Of a stretch of 28,193 nt of DNA, positions 1-6,141 are shown in pieces. The notes beneath the pieces were generated by a model that was not told where the DNA came from, did no database searches, and was given only the letters and a program-made list of their open reading frames with translations. How positions within the stretch are numbered: position 1 is the stretch's first letter; each line of letters opens with the position of its first letter. This stretch comes from a virus. Made by a program: the position numbers and the translations under genes. The stretch lies in the IMG/VR virus record IMGVR_UViG_3300006749_000086, positions 1-28,193 of that record. One strand, written 5' to 3'.

Positions 1-161
1 GTAACTAAATTTATAAACGTGGCCGTCAAAAATGAGAAAGTTTTTCCGCTTCCAAAGCCGCCTATATAGGCCTTGATACGTGCCTTTTTTCTATTAGTAA
101 GAAAATCCCATTGTGCAGGAAAGTAATTCTCTTTATGTAATGTTAATGGTTTAGAGTTCAT
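1..161 (-). CDS. terL: Terminase large subunit, N-terminal part (runs off the left edge)
   Basis: The visible 53 residues are the start of the DNA-packaging motor ATPase, which pumps phage DNA through the portal and cuts it. A Walker A loop GGFGSGKT is seen at residues 34-41, with an upstream FPAQWDFL stretch typical of the region before the adenine-binding site. The ATG at 161-159 overlaps the end of the small-subunit gene by 11 bases, which supports the start. The remaining ATPase domain and the nuclease domain lie beyond base 1. A matching C-terminal end is found at the far right of the window, so this is probably one gene split by the choice of window ends. Confidence 0.93.
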   Translation of the reverse strand, partial: MNSKPLTLHKENYFPAQWDFLTNRKKARIKAYIGGFGSGKTFSFLTATFINLV

Positions 162-501
162 CAAAGTTTATTTCAGATATTGGTTTAATTACTTCAAATT
201 CTTGTTTCTCTACATAACCACGTTTCTTTCCTTTTGTTTTTAAATGAAATATGATGCAGGTATTATCACCTTTTTCTATATTTTCTAATAATTTACTTTC
301 AGATAGATCAAGTAATGATTCTTCTACATCTGCACATTCTTGTTTAAATTCAGGATCTTTATCTAACCAACTATAATATGTTTGCCTGTGTATGTTTGCT
401 GCTGAACAGGCTTTTGATATGTGTCCTAGATTATTACGTAACGCAATTAAAAAGGTTTCTTTTTTAGATAATTTTTGTATATTTTGTATATTTTTTGACA
501 T
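151..501 (-). CDS. terS: Terminase small subunit-like HTH protein
   Basis: This 116-residue protein probably recognises phage DNA and recruits TerL for packaging. Residues about 15-46 look like a helix-turn-helix (NNLGHISKACSAANIHRQTYYSW), followed by an acidic helix and the IIFHLKTKGKKRGYVEK segment often seen in HTH-type small terminases. It lies directly upstream of terL and overlaps it by 11 bases. No Shine-Dalgarno sequence is visible before the ATG, and the 46-base spacer upstream is extremely AT-rich. Family assignment is by sequence pattern and gene order only; a generic phage HTH protein is the alternative. Confidence 0.8.
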   Translation of the reverse strand: MSKNIQNIQKLSKKETFLIALRNNLGHISKACSAANIHRQTYYSWLDKDPEFKQECADVEESLLDLSESKLLENIEKGDNTCIIFHLKTKGKKRGYVEKQEFEVIKPISEINFDEL

Positions 502-547
502 ATATCAGTATTGTAATATAATATAATATATGAATTTTAAAAATATT
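502..547 (-). promoter_or_regulatory. AT-rich spacer before terS, possible promoter
   Basis: This short gap holds a TATAT-type run. Its core at 514-529 is identical over 16 bases to one in the 18317-18382 gap. On the minus strand it offers several TATATT/TATTAT hexamers that could act as a -10 box for the packaging genes. No clear -35 box and no terminator is visible. Low-complexity AT sequence can match by chance, so the promoter call is weak. Confidence 0.25.
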
Positions 548-904
548 TTATGCTTTTTCACGTATAATTATTGTTTCATATTTCTTACCAATATGCTGTT
601 CTACTTTAAGATTAAGATATTTAGGTGCATCGTCCCATATAAGTTTTTCTTCACTACACGCATCTAATAATTGTTTTACACCACCAACTAAATTGTCATA
701 ATCCAATAACTTCTTTCTATAACTAATAATAGTTAGATCAAACTTTTCACCTATTTCACATTCTCTTATTTTTTTTAAACGCATTTGGTTTCTTATAAAT
801 ACTGCCCATATCTGCTTACTTCTTCGTTTCACTGCCCAATGTTTACGGTCCAGTACATTCCTAGATTCTACCTTTTGTGGTATTGTTAGTATATCATTTT
901 TCAT
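548..904 (-). CDS. rusA: RusA-like Holliday junction resolvase
   Basis: This 118-residue protein matches the RusA family, dimeric endonucleases that cut four-way junctions in recombined or replicating phage DNA before packaging. The signature is LLDYDNLVGGVKQLLDA at about residues 66-82, followed by LIWDD at 88-92. D68, D70 and D91/D92 fit the family's metal-binding acidic residues, and K77 fits its conserved lysine. The start has a good ribosome site (AAAGGA) seven to eight bases upstream. It sits between a putative PD-(D/E)XK protein and the terminase genes, a sensible place for an enzyme that clears branches ahead of packaging. Confidence 0.9.
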   Translation of the reverse strand: MKNDILTIPQKVESRNVLDRKHWAVKRRSKQIWAVFIRNQMRLKKIRECEIGEKFDLTIISYRKKLLDYDNLVGGVKQLLDACSEEKLIWDDAPKYLNLKVEQHIGKKYETIIIREKA

Positions 905-915
905 AACTATCCTTT

Positions 916-1452
916 TTAAATTATGCTTCTTATATCTCTTAAATCAGTATTATTAATTTCATAATTATCTGTTAATACAGGCATTTTATCATTTAAACCT
1001 CTATCTCTAATTGTTCCTTTTTTATAAAATCTTGCTTTTTCTTTAAGTTCTCTTTTCCAAACCCACCCACAAAATTCAATGTAATTAGTTTTTTTATTTA
1101 TAGAATTAAATAACAATATATCACAGTTGTATCTTTCTTGCAGTTTTGGAAAATTATTAACCCATTCTGCTTTAGTATAAAAGTTTCTACCCATTGTTTT
1201 AACATCTATACCTACATTTCTATATACTATATCTACACCACCATCAAATCCATTTTCTTTTTTATTAAGATCAGGATAGTATCCAAATAATAAATTATGT
1301 GTTTCTAATTCACCCACTAAACCAGTAAATTGTTTTTCTTTGTTTCCGTCATATGTACCTCTATTTGCTAAATTATTATTTTTAAGGTAATTCCAACACT
1401 TAACTTTAATTTGATTATTTATTTTTCTAATAATTGGATTATAAATATTCAT
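916..1452 (-). CDS. Putative PD-(D/E)XK nuclease-like protein
   Basis: This 178-residue protein is not a recognised named family, but it carries a plausible PD-(D/E)XK core. GLVGELE at 44-50 gives E48, GGVDIVY at 71-77 gives D74, and GIDVKT at 81-86 gives the D83-x-K85 pair on the next strand. Such proteins cut DNA at free ends, branches or specific sites. The start chosen is ATG at 1452-1450 because the upstream zinc-finger gene ends TGA within TGATG, giving one-base overlap. A GTG three codons earlier would add three residues. The nuclease role is inferred from motif spacing; catalytic function is unproven. Confidence 0.6.
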   Translation of the reverse strand: MNIYNPIIRKINNQIKVKCWNYLKNNNLANRGTYDGNKEKQFTGLVGELETHNLLFGYYPDLNKKENGFDGGVDIVYRNVGIDVKTMGRNFYTKAEWVNNFPKLQERYNCDILLFNSINKKTNYIEFCGWVWKRELKEKARFYKKGTIRDRGLNDKMPVLTDNYEINNTDLRDIRSII

Positions 1453-1616
1453 CAAAACCACTTACTATCTTTAATTGCTTTTTGTCTTTTTTTGTTATGT
1501 TCTTTTACTTTTTGAATGATGCACTTTTTGCACTGTCCATATGTAGTACCATTATAAGTTTTAGTATTGTTTTTATCTAATTTAACTTTGCATTTAGCAC
1601 AATGTGTTTTTTTCAT
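1452..1616 (-). CDS. Small zinc-finger-like protein (54 aa)
   Basis: This very short gene encodes a basic 54-residue protein with two CxxC pairs (C6/C9 and C29/C32) that could hold one zinc ion. A lysine-rich tail (KEHNKKRQKAIKD) follows. It starts with ATG at 1616-1614 after a strong ribosome site (AAAGGAAAAA). It overlaps the stop of the replication gene as ATGA and the next gene as TGATG, so it is tightly built into the operon. The pattern fits a nucleic-acid-binding zinc ribbon. I do not recognise a specific family, and its role beside replication genes is inferred from context. Confidence 0.75.
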   Translation of the reverse strand: MKKTHCAKCKVKLDKNNTKTYNGTTYGQCKKCIIQKVKEHNKKRQKAIKDSKWF

Positions 1617-2401
1617 TTTTTCCTTTCAGGTAATATTACTGCATTACAACATACACTATCACCTCTCAAATCAAATTCTTTATAAAAACTACTTTCATTA
1701 CATTTATCACAATATCCTATGTAATGCCCTGATGTACTTAATTTATAATTAACTGATGGTTTTTTGGTTTTAATATTCCAATCATTATTATTTTTAATCC
1801 ATCTATCTAATCTTCTACTTATATCAAATGTTTTTTGCATTTCCCATCGCATCTTTTTACCTGCTATGTTTTTTTCTGTCCAGTATGTGCAAAATTCATC
1901 TACTACATTATCAGGTACATCTTTGTTTTTATCAGTAATAATTTTTTTAACAAGATCAATAAATGATTGTTCTTTATTTACATTATTTATATTATTATCA
2001 TTATTGTTTGTTTTTACTTGCGATTTACTTGCAGTTTGATTGCGATTTACTTGATATTTGTTTGCAGTTTGTAATTGTTGTAACTCTTTATAATTATTGA
2101 TAGTTATCATAGTTGAAATTGCATTTGATTTTACTACAATCATATCATCATCTTGCAAAAGTTTTAGATAAGCACGTAGCCTAGAAATACCCCAATTAAA
2201 CTCCTTCATCAACTGCTTTTGTGATGTTAAAAAACTACCACTTTTAATCTTAATTAACTGATTACCAATAACTACTTTATTATCTTTATGATTTGCTTTT
2301 AGCAGCATATACACAAATGCTTCAAACCTAGAATAAGATCTACCTCTTGTTAATATAGGATTATCTAATATCTTTCTATGTAAACTAATCCAACCTTTCA
2401 T
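1613..2401 (-). CDS. Phage replication organiser-like protein (DnaD/O-type) with C-terminal zinc ribbon
   Basis: This 262-residue protein probably starts phage DNA replication by binding the origin or loading the host helicase. It begins KGWISLHRKILDNPI, a common opening of phage winged-helix replication organisers, and a winged-helix region fills about residues 1-105. A polar linker rich in Q, N, K and S follows (about 106-145). Next is a helical domain containing CTYWTEKNIAGKKMRWEMQ and RLDRWIKNNNDW, resembling the helicase-loader side of such proteins. The end carries C231/C234 and C251/C252, a likely zinc ribbon. It is coupled by ATGA to the small HTH gene upstream. No polymerase or helicase is visible, so host machinery is presumably used. 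Confidence 0.75.
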   Translation of the reverse strand: MKGWISLHRKILDNPILTRGRSYSRFEAFVYMLLKANHKDNKVVIGNQLIKIKSGSFLTSQKQLMKEFNWGISRLRAYLKLLQDDDMIVVKSNAISTMITINNYKELQQLQTANKYQVNRNQTASKSQVKTNNNDNNINNVNKEQSFIDLVKKIITDKNKDVPDNVVDEFCTYWTEKNIAGKKMRWEMQKTFDISRRLDRWIKNNNDWNIKTKKPSVNYKLSTSGHYIGYCDKCNESSFYKEFDLRGDSVCCNAVILPERKK

Positions 2402-2565
2402 AGTTGTATTCCAGTAATTTTAAAGATAGCATCTCTATGTTTTTTTGATGGAAAATGTTTCTGATCTAACCAACCTTTAACTGCTGCTGGTGATACATTA
2501 CAATGCCTTGCTAACCAACTCATATTACGTTCATTATCTATTAAATATAATTCTAAATCTTTCAT
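2398..2565 (-). CDS. Small HTH (Cro-like) DNA-binding protein (55 aa)
   Basis: This 55-residue protein is little more than a helix-turn-helix. NMSWLARHCNVSPAAVKGWL at about residues 14-33 fits the classic two-helix pattern with a glycine-free turn, followed by a short basic end. It begins at ATG 2565-2563 behind an AAAGGAAC ribosome site and ends as ATGA over the start of the replication gene. The position directly before the replication organiser suggests a transcriptional regulator or an origin-binding partner. A structured intergenic segment lies immediately upstream. The HTH call is by eye, and its target is unknown. Confidence 0.75.
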   Translation of the reverse strand: MKDLELYLIDNERNMSWLARHCNVSPAAVKGWLDQKHFPSKKHRDAIFKITGIQL

Positions 2566-2588
2566 AATTTGTTCCTTTATTTAGGGAA

Positions 2589-2645
2589 GGAAGTGATAGC
2601 CATAGAGTAACTTACGAAGGTTATTATGACAGGGCCACCACTCCC
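2589..2645 (-). promoter_or_regulatory. Long RNA hairpin in the leader of the HTH/replication genes
   Basis: In minus-strand RNA, GGGAGTGGTGGCC (2645-2633) can pair fully with GGCTATCACTTCC (2601-2589) as a 13-base-pair stem closing a 31-base loop. Three of the pairs are G-U. On the plus strand the same three positions would be A-C mismatches, so the structure favours the transcribed strand only. The loop can form a further small TAAC/GTTA stem. There is no trailing T-run, so it is not a standard terminator. It ends about 23 bases before the HTH gene start and could act as an attenuator, a protein-binding operator or a stability element. Confidence 0.55.
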
Positions 2646-2662
2646 TTGTTATTATCTACACA

Positions 2663-2992
2663 CTAAAATGGTATCTCATCTTTATCTGCATAACTGTTTG
2701 TGGTATGTATTCTATCTATTTCACTCATACCACCTGATGCCTTACTACCAACACCACCTTGTTTATAGGCATCTAATGCAATTTCATTTAGTTTTTTTCT
2801 AGTATCTTGATCTGCCCATACAGTATCATTATACTTACCTTCTTTATCTTTAGTTGAAGGCATTGATACAAATAATCCATTAATACCCTCTACTAGCCTA
2901 AAACCTTTTATTGTTAAACCATCAAGGGTTAAATCAAAAAATGCTTTAGTTTTTCCCCAGTTATCACCTGTTTTCATTCTACCTACTTTCAT
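2663..2992 (-). CDS. SpoVG-like protein with SSB-type acidic C-terminal tip
   Basis: Residues about 14-77 match the SpoVG pattern, a small DNA/RNA-binding fold: KAFFDLTLDGLTIKGFRLVEG, then NGLFVSMPS, then the TRKKLNEIALDAY helix. A flexible Gly/Ser linker follows. The protein ends ADKDEIPF, very like the acidic DDDIPF tip by which bacterial SSB recruits repair and replication proteins. I infer a phage single-stranded-DNA-binding or accessory protein that docks onto SSB partners. It is coupled (ATGA) to a Rad52-like candidate upstream in the operon and lies just before the replication genes, which fits. The fold assignment is by sequence pattern; the SSB role is inference. Confidence 0.72.
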   Translation of the reverse strand: MKVGRMKTGDNWGKTKAFFDLTLDGLTIKGFRLVEGINGLFVSMPSTKDKEGKYNDTVWADQDTRKKLNEIALDAYKQGGVGSKASGGMSEIDRIHTTNSYADKDEIPF

Positions 2993-3381
2993 ACGTTCCC
3001 TTTCTTTTTAAAATCATCTGCTTCTACTTCACTGTATACACCATATTCATACGCATTAATTAATTTTAATACGCACCTATCAATACCACGTTTTTCAGCC
3101 ATAGATCCATAATAATTGTTTTTACTATTTTTACTATCTGCTTCACCTACTGATGTAACACTATCTAACACAATACCATCTTTATCTTCTTTAGCCATTG
3201 TGATTAAAAACCTACAACTTGTTTCTGATTGATAAATTGGTTCTATTTTAGATAATTTTATGTTTTCAATAATTGCTATTTTAGTACACGCATCGTGTGT
3301 TAATATCCAGTTATCGTGACATTTCCAAACATCTACCTTGCCATCTAACTTGTACTTTTTACCTAGATCTGCTATATTCAT
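2989..3381 (-). CDS. Putative single-strand annealing (Rad52-like) recombination protein
   Basis: This 130-residue protein has WILTHDACTKIAIIENIKL near residues 25-43 and GSMAEKRGIDRCVLKLINAYEYGVYSEVEADDF near 91-123. The second segment resembles the 'A-KR-A-DR---LKL' helix found in phage annealing proteins of the Rad52/Erf style, and similar proteins are common in marine phages. Such proteins anneal complementary single strands during replication-linked recombination. It overlaps the zinc-ribbon gene upstream and the SpoVG-like gene downstream by ATGA, forming a likely recombination unit with the SSB-like protein and RusA. It is shorter than typical Rad52-type proteins, so the function is tentative while the gene itself is clear. 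Confidence 0.45.
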   Translation of the reverse strand: MNIADLGKKYKLDGKVDVWKCHDNWILTHDACTKIAIIENIKLSKIEPIYQSETSCRFLITMAKEDKDGIVLDSVTSVGEADSKNSKNNYYGSMAEKRGIDRCVLKLINAYEYGVYSEVEADDFKKKGNV

Positions 3382-3584
3382 TCTTCCTCCATTTCAAATG
3401 TTGTATTATCTCTACAATGTGAACAAATACCTGATGGTTCAATACCTTCATCTATGTGCAAATCATACAATGGTATTGCATAACAACACACACTTAAATA
3501 TTCATCTGATTTTTGTTCTTTAAGAATATCTTTAAACTTGCTATTAATATTCTTATCGTTTAGTATCATATCTATAATATCCAT
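3378..3584 (-). CDS. Small zinc-ribbon protein (68 aa)
   Basis: This 68-residue protein carries C33/C34 and C54/C57 in VCC-x19-CSHC, a spacing expected for one zinc ribbon, and ends in an acidic EMEEE tail. The SVCCYAI motif resembles SVCCNAV at the end of the replication organiser in this genome, but the order of the two cysteine pairs is reversed. It starts at ATG 3584-3582, overlapping the preceding gene's stop (TAATG), and ends by ATGA into the Rad52-like gene. Small zinc ribbons of this kind are common early phage proteins. No specific role can be given. Confidence 0.75.
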   Translation of the reverse strand: MDIIDMILNDKNINSKFKDILKEQKSDEYLSVCCYAIPLYDLHIDEGIEPSGICSHCRDNTTFEMEEE

Positions 3585-3757
3585 TATGCTACCTCACTTC
3601 TTAACGCATATGCTCTATATCCTTTAAAATTTAAAGCAATATGCACAATCGTTCTATCTACCTTTGCAACTATCCTAGTATCAGTTACAAAATATCCATC
3701 GTATTGATTTGTATCTAAACCTAGATTATCTAGGTATTTTAATATTTTAAGTTCCAT
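3584..3757 (-). CDS. Hypothetical small protein (57 aa)
   Basis: This 57-residue gene begins MELKILKYLDNLGLD and has alternating beta-like segments (GYFVTDTRIVAKV, IVHIALNFKGYRAYAL). No family is recognised. It starts behind AGGGAAAAAAAGGAGTAAC, the same ribosome-site block found before the 72- and 81-residue genes nearby. Its first residues MELK match those of the 72-residue protein, suggesting a shared duplicated gene start. It ends TAATG into the zinc-ribbon gene. The strong ribosome site and coupling argue that it is real. Confidence 0.7.
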   Translation of the reverse strand: MELKILKYLDNLGLDTNQYDGYFVTDTRIVAKVDRTIVHIALNFKGYRAYALRSEVA

Positions 3758-3783
3758 TATTAGTTACTCCTTTTTTTCCCTAG

Positions 3784-4029
3784 TTAGTTAAAAATTGATG
3801 TATTTAATGCTACTTTTAAATGCTCACTACAATAATATCCGTGATGTTCTATATTAATATATTCTTCTTTTAAATAAACCCAACAATCTCCTGCATCTTC
3901 TGATATGATGCACCAATTATAATCTCTGCCTGAACCATCTGAATCATAATGTACTCGTTTGTCAATATGATATTCTGATATTCTTTCACAGCATTTACAT
4001 TTTTTAGTATTTTTAAAAATTCGTTTCAT
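3784..4029 (-). CDS. Hypothetical Cys-rich protein (81 aa)
   Basis: This 81-residue protein opens with a basic stretch and KCKCCERISEYHID (C11, C13, C14) and closes with YYCSEHLKV (C67, H70). The C11/C14 and C67/H70 pairs could form a treble-clef or HNH-like zinc site. C40 and C49 lie in the acidic middle. No nuclease motif is complete, and I do not recognise the family. It is preceded by one copy of the repeated leader module and separated from the upstream 72-residue gene by an intrinsic terminator, so it may have its own promoter. Confidence 0.7.
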   Translation of the reverse strand: MKRIFKNTKKCKCCERISEYHIDKRVHYDSDGSGRDYNWCIISEDAGDCWVYLKEEYINIEHHGYYCSEHLKVALNTSIFN

Positions 4030-4030
4030 C

Positions 4031-4142
4031 GTTACTCCTTGTTGTTTTTCCCTTTGTCATAGCCATTTGCTATATCTAAATATACTAACAAATATATATT
4101 AAAACCAAATAATATTTTAAGTTTTTAAAAATAATTATAGTT
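4031..4142 (-). repeat. Leader module copy A (direct repeat with hairpin)
   Basis: This 110-base region resembles the one before the 72-residue gene (4427-4536). In transcript order both contain ACTATAATTATTTTTAAA, then ACTTAAAATA, an AT-rich spacer, a small hairpin, AAAGGGAAAA and AAGGAGTAAC, the ribosome site. The copy A hairpin is ATAGC-AAATG-GCTAT at 4073-4059. A possible -10 TATATT sits at 4084-4079, about five bases before the hairpin, with TTGGTT 18 bases further up. If so, the RNA would begin at or within the hairpin. The repeat is visible; the promoter is a guess. Confidence 0.6.
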
Positions 4143-4148
4143 ATTATA

Positions 4149-4176
4149 TAAAAAAGGGAGGTTTTTACACCTCCCC
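4149..4176 (-). terminator. Rho-independent terminator
   Basis: On the minus strand, GGGAGGT, a six-base loop and ACCTCCC form a seven-pair GC-rich stem (4175-4156), followed directly by six T residues. This is a textbook intrinsic terminator. It lies just downstream of the 72-residue gene and upstream of leader module A, so it would end the short transcript of that gene or reduce read-through from the late operon into the replication block. Confidence 0.85.
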
Positions 4177-4204
4177 ATCATTGTTATTTTATGTTATTCT
4201 TATT

Positions 4205-4423
4205 TTATTCTATGATCCACACTTTAAGTATGTTGTTCCATCTATATATTGTTTCTGTGTCTACATCATAAAATGCTAATTTCACATAAGAATTTTTTAT
4301 TTGTTTTAAATTACCCTTTTTGAAATAATCACAGCCATCTTTTTTATTCATTCCTTTTACAGTTAAAAATGTTGCATCTCCTGTTGGGCCTGTGATTGTT
4401 GTTTCTTGTGTTTTTAATTCCAT
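4205..4423 (-). CDS. Hypothetical small protein (72 aa)
   Basis: This 72-residue protein begins MELKTQETTITGPTGDATFLTVKGMN and ends in a beta-rich segment (KLAFYDVDTETIYRWNNILKVWIIE). No family is recognised. It stands alone between leader module B upstream and an intrinsic terminator downstream, so it looks like a single-gene transcription unit with a strong ribosome site (AAAGGAGTAAC). That arrangement would suit an early or highly expressed phage protein. The shared start MELK and shared leader link it to the 57-residue gene further on. Confidence 0.72.
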   Translation of the reverse strand: MELKTQETTITGPTGDATFLTVKGMNKKDGCDYFKKGNLKQIKNSYVKLAFYDVDTETIYRWNNILKVWIIE

Positions 4424-4426
4424 TTT

Positions 4427-4536
4427 GTTACTCCTTTTTTTTCCCTTTTGCAGTAGCCATTTGCTACTACTATATATTAAAAAAAAATATTAATATAAAA
4501 AACAATTATTTTAAGTATTTAAAAATAATTATAGTA
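4427..4536 (-). repeat. Leader module copy B (direct repeat with hairpin)
   Basis: This is the second copy of the leader module. Its hairpin is AGTAGC-AAATG-GCTACT at 4468-4452, with the same loop as copy A and a stem that differs by a compensated pair (G-C in place of A-T). A TATATA box lies about three bases before the stem. The ACTATAATTATTTTTAAA and ACTTAAAATA blocks upstream are shared with copy A. The compensated stem argues for selection on RNA or DNA structure. Regulation by this element is inferred. Confidence 0.6.
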
Positions 4537-4544
4537 ATTATACG

Positions 4545-4568
4545 CAGGTATCCTGTTACAGATACCTG
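4545..4568 (-). promoter_or_regulatory. Perfect inverted repeat at the late/early operon boundary
   Basis: CAGGTATC and GATACCTG form a perfect eight-pair stem around an eight-base centre. It lies 31 bases after the last late gene, and TATAAT follows within four bases on the minus strand, with a second TATAAT nine bases later. There is no immediate T-run, so it is a poor intrinsic terminator. It could be a two-fold operator controlling the TATAAT boxes, or an RNA hairpin ending or protecting the late transcript. The spacer from 4424 to 4599 contains only this and module B. Confidence 0.5.
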
Positions 4569-4599
4569 TGGCGTTCAGTATGGGAGGTAGAGGAAGAAT

Positions 4600-5667
4600 T
4601 TAAACTTGTTCTTTTAAAGTTATTCTTATTGAATATAAATTAGGTGATTTCTGCGTAATTCTATAATTTTTACCCATTCTCACAATAGCAAATTGTTCAG
4701 GTGATGGATTGTCTTTATCTAACTGCAATACCATTGGTAAATGATTAGCCATACATTTATTAACAACTGTTGTATAAAAATCTAAACCATCATTTATATT
4801 ATATAAACTATTATTACTTGCTGTATTATCATAATTTTCATAATTGTGATTCCAACCATTATCATTCATCATTGGGTTTTGATTCATTACAAATTTAGGT
4901 GACAAACTATCAAATGACATTGTCCAAGTTCGTAATCCTGATCTTCTTTGAAAATTATCACCTTTTTCATTACCTAATCCAAAAGGTTCAGTAATCCAGT
5001 TGCTTGGTTTTGTGAAATTAGCATTAGATATTGTTCTGCCTGATATTGTACTTTTTTGATTAATACCATAATCAAATGTAGTTGTTGTATTAATACTACA
5101 ATTTTGTGGAAAATCAAAGTATTTACCAAATAATATAGATCCTATATTAACTGGTGATTCTGTAAACGTAGCACCTTGTTCTACATTTTGTGGTTTTATA
5201 CCAACTCTAAAGTTATAATCAAAATTACTTGCTGCACCTTGTAATTGCATTATACTAAAACCATCATAATCAGGAACACCAAAAGGTGTGTGATTTATAA
5301 TATTTGTAGTATTTATTTCAGTAACAGTACCATCATCTGATTGTACTTGTATTTGAGGTATTGCATTTGCTGAATTAAAATTATGACATAAAATCATAAC
5401 GTAATTAAAATTCCATAACTTACTTTCTAATAAATCTGTAAAATCATCTGCTTGTGGTACAATTCTATATTTTAAAACATTAAACTGATTAAGCAAATCA
5501 AGTGATGTATAATTAGATGGATCAAGTTGTATCATTCTAATTAAATCTTCTTCACTACCATCAAAGTTTGTTTGCATATCATCTAAAGCACCATTAGCAT
5601 ATTGGAATAACGGATACGATACATATAGTCGTGGTGTAGTTGGTGTTTGATAATGAGATTGTGCCAT
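4600..5667 (-). CDS. Hypothetical tail-region structural protein (355 aa)
   Basis: This 355-residue protein is the last gene of the late operon. It is rich in N, T, S, Y and F with a beta-structured look (PRLYVSYPLFQYANGALD near residues 12-29, and FAIVRMGKNYRITQKSPNLYSIRITLKEQV at the end). No signal peptide or enzyme motif is seen. Its place behind the tail-tip genes suggests a distal tail, fibre or receptor-binding component. I do not recognise a family. It starts just after the 156-residue gene's stop. A beta-sandwich host-binding protein is the most natural guess. Confidence 0.6.
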   Translation of the reverse strand: MAQSHYQTPTTPRLYVSYPLFQYANGALDDMQTNFDGSEEDLIRMIQLDPSNYTSLDLLNQFNVLKYRIVPQADDFTDLLESKLWNFNYVMILCHNFNSANAIPQIQVQSDDGTVTEINTTNIINHTPFGVPDYDGFSIMQLQGAASNFDYNFRVGIKPQNVEQGATFTESPVNIGSILFGKYFDFPQNCSINTTTTFDYGINQKSTISGRTISNANFTKPSNWITEPFGLGNEKGDNFQRRSGLRTWTMSFDSLSPKFVMNQNPMMNDNGWNHNYENYDNTASNNSLYNINDGLDFYTTVVNKCMANHLPMVLQLDKDNPSPEQFAIVRMGKNYRITQKSPNLYSIRITLKEQV

Positions 5668-5669
5668 AA

Positions 5670-6140
5670 TTAATTTTTCCTAATTTCTCTTGTTTCTGTT
5701 ATAATACCTGTATCTTCATCTTTAATTCTTCTTTTAAATAAATATCTTTTTTTATTGTTATTGCCATCAAATTTTAAATCTTCATAATTTCTTGTAAGAT
5801 TATCCCAAGAATTATTAAGCATACCATATGTATCAATATTTGATTTATTTATGTATAAAATATGTTTTTGTAAATCTTCTGTTATTAAAATACATTTTGA
5901 AATAATTGCTAAACCTTTATATGTAAACAAATCCTGTAAATTATTATCATTTTTAATTAATTTTGCAATAATTATTTTATTATTACCACTTGATACTATA
6001 TAATCATTTGGCAATAAAGATGTTATATTGATTGTTCCTACATATTCTATCTGTATTCCTTGATAAACAATATTCGTATCTAAACTTACTTTTTCTTTAT
6101 CAATATTTAAAGTTCCTGTATATGTTTTTTCAATTTTCAT
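5670..6140 (-). CDS. Hypothetical tail-region protein (156 aa)
   Basis: This 156-residue protein begins with beta-like repeats (KIEKTYTGTLNIDKEKVSLDTNIVYQGIQIEYVGTINI) and ends in a charged tail (RYLFKRRIKDEDTGIITETREIRKN). No family is recognised. It fits snugly between the tail-tip gene (one-base gap) and the 355-residue gene (two-base gap), so it is probably a tail accessory or baseplate component made together with them. Confidence 0.55.
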   Translation of the reverse strand: MKIEKTYTGTLNIDKEKVSLDTNIVYQGIQIEYVGTINITSLLPNDYIVSSGNNKIIIAKLIKNDNNLQDLFTYKGLAIISKCILITEDLQKHILYINKSNIDTYGMLNNSWDNLTRNYEDLKFDGNNNKKRYLFKRRIKDEDTGIITETREIRKN

Positions 6141-6141
6141 A

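Noticed and set aside
4059-4468. Tiny leader peptides starting ATGGCTA in the hairpin loops of the two leader modules
   Set aside because: The frames (10 and 17 codons) have no ribosome site upstream, are not conserved in sequence, and run into the ribosome site of the real gene. Leaderless translation cannot be excluded but is unsupported.
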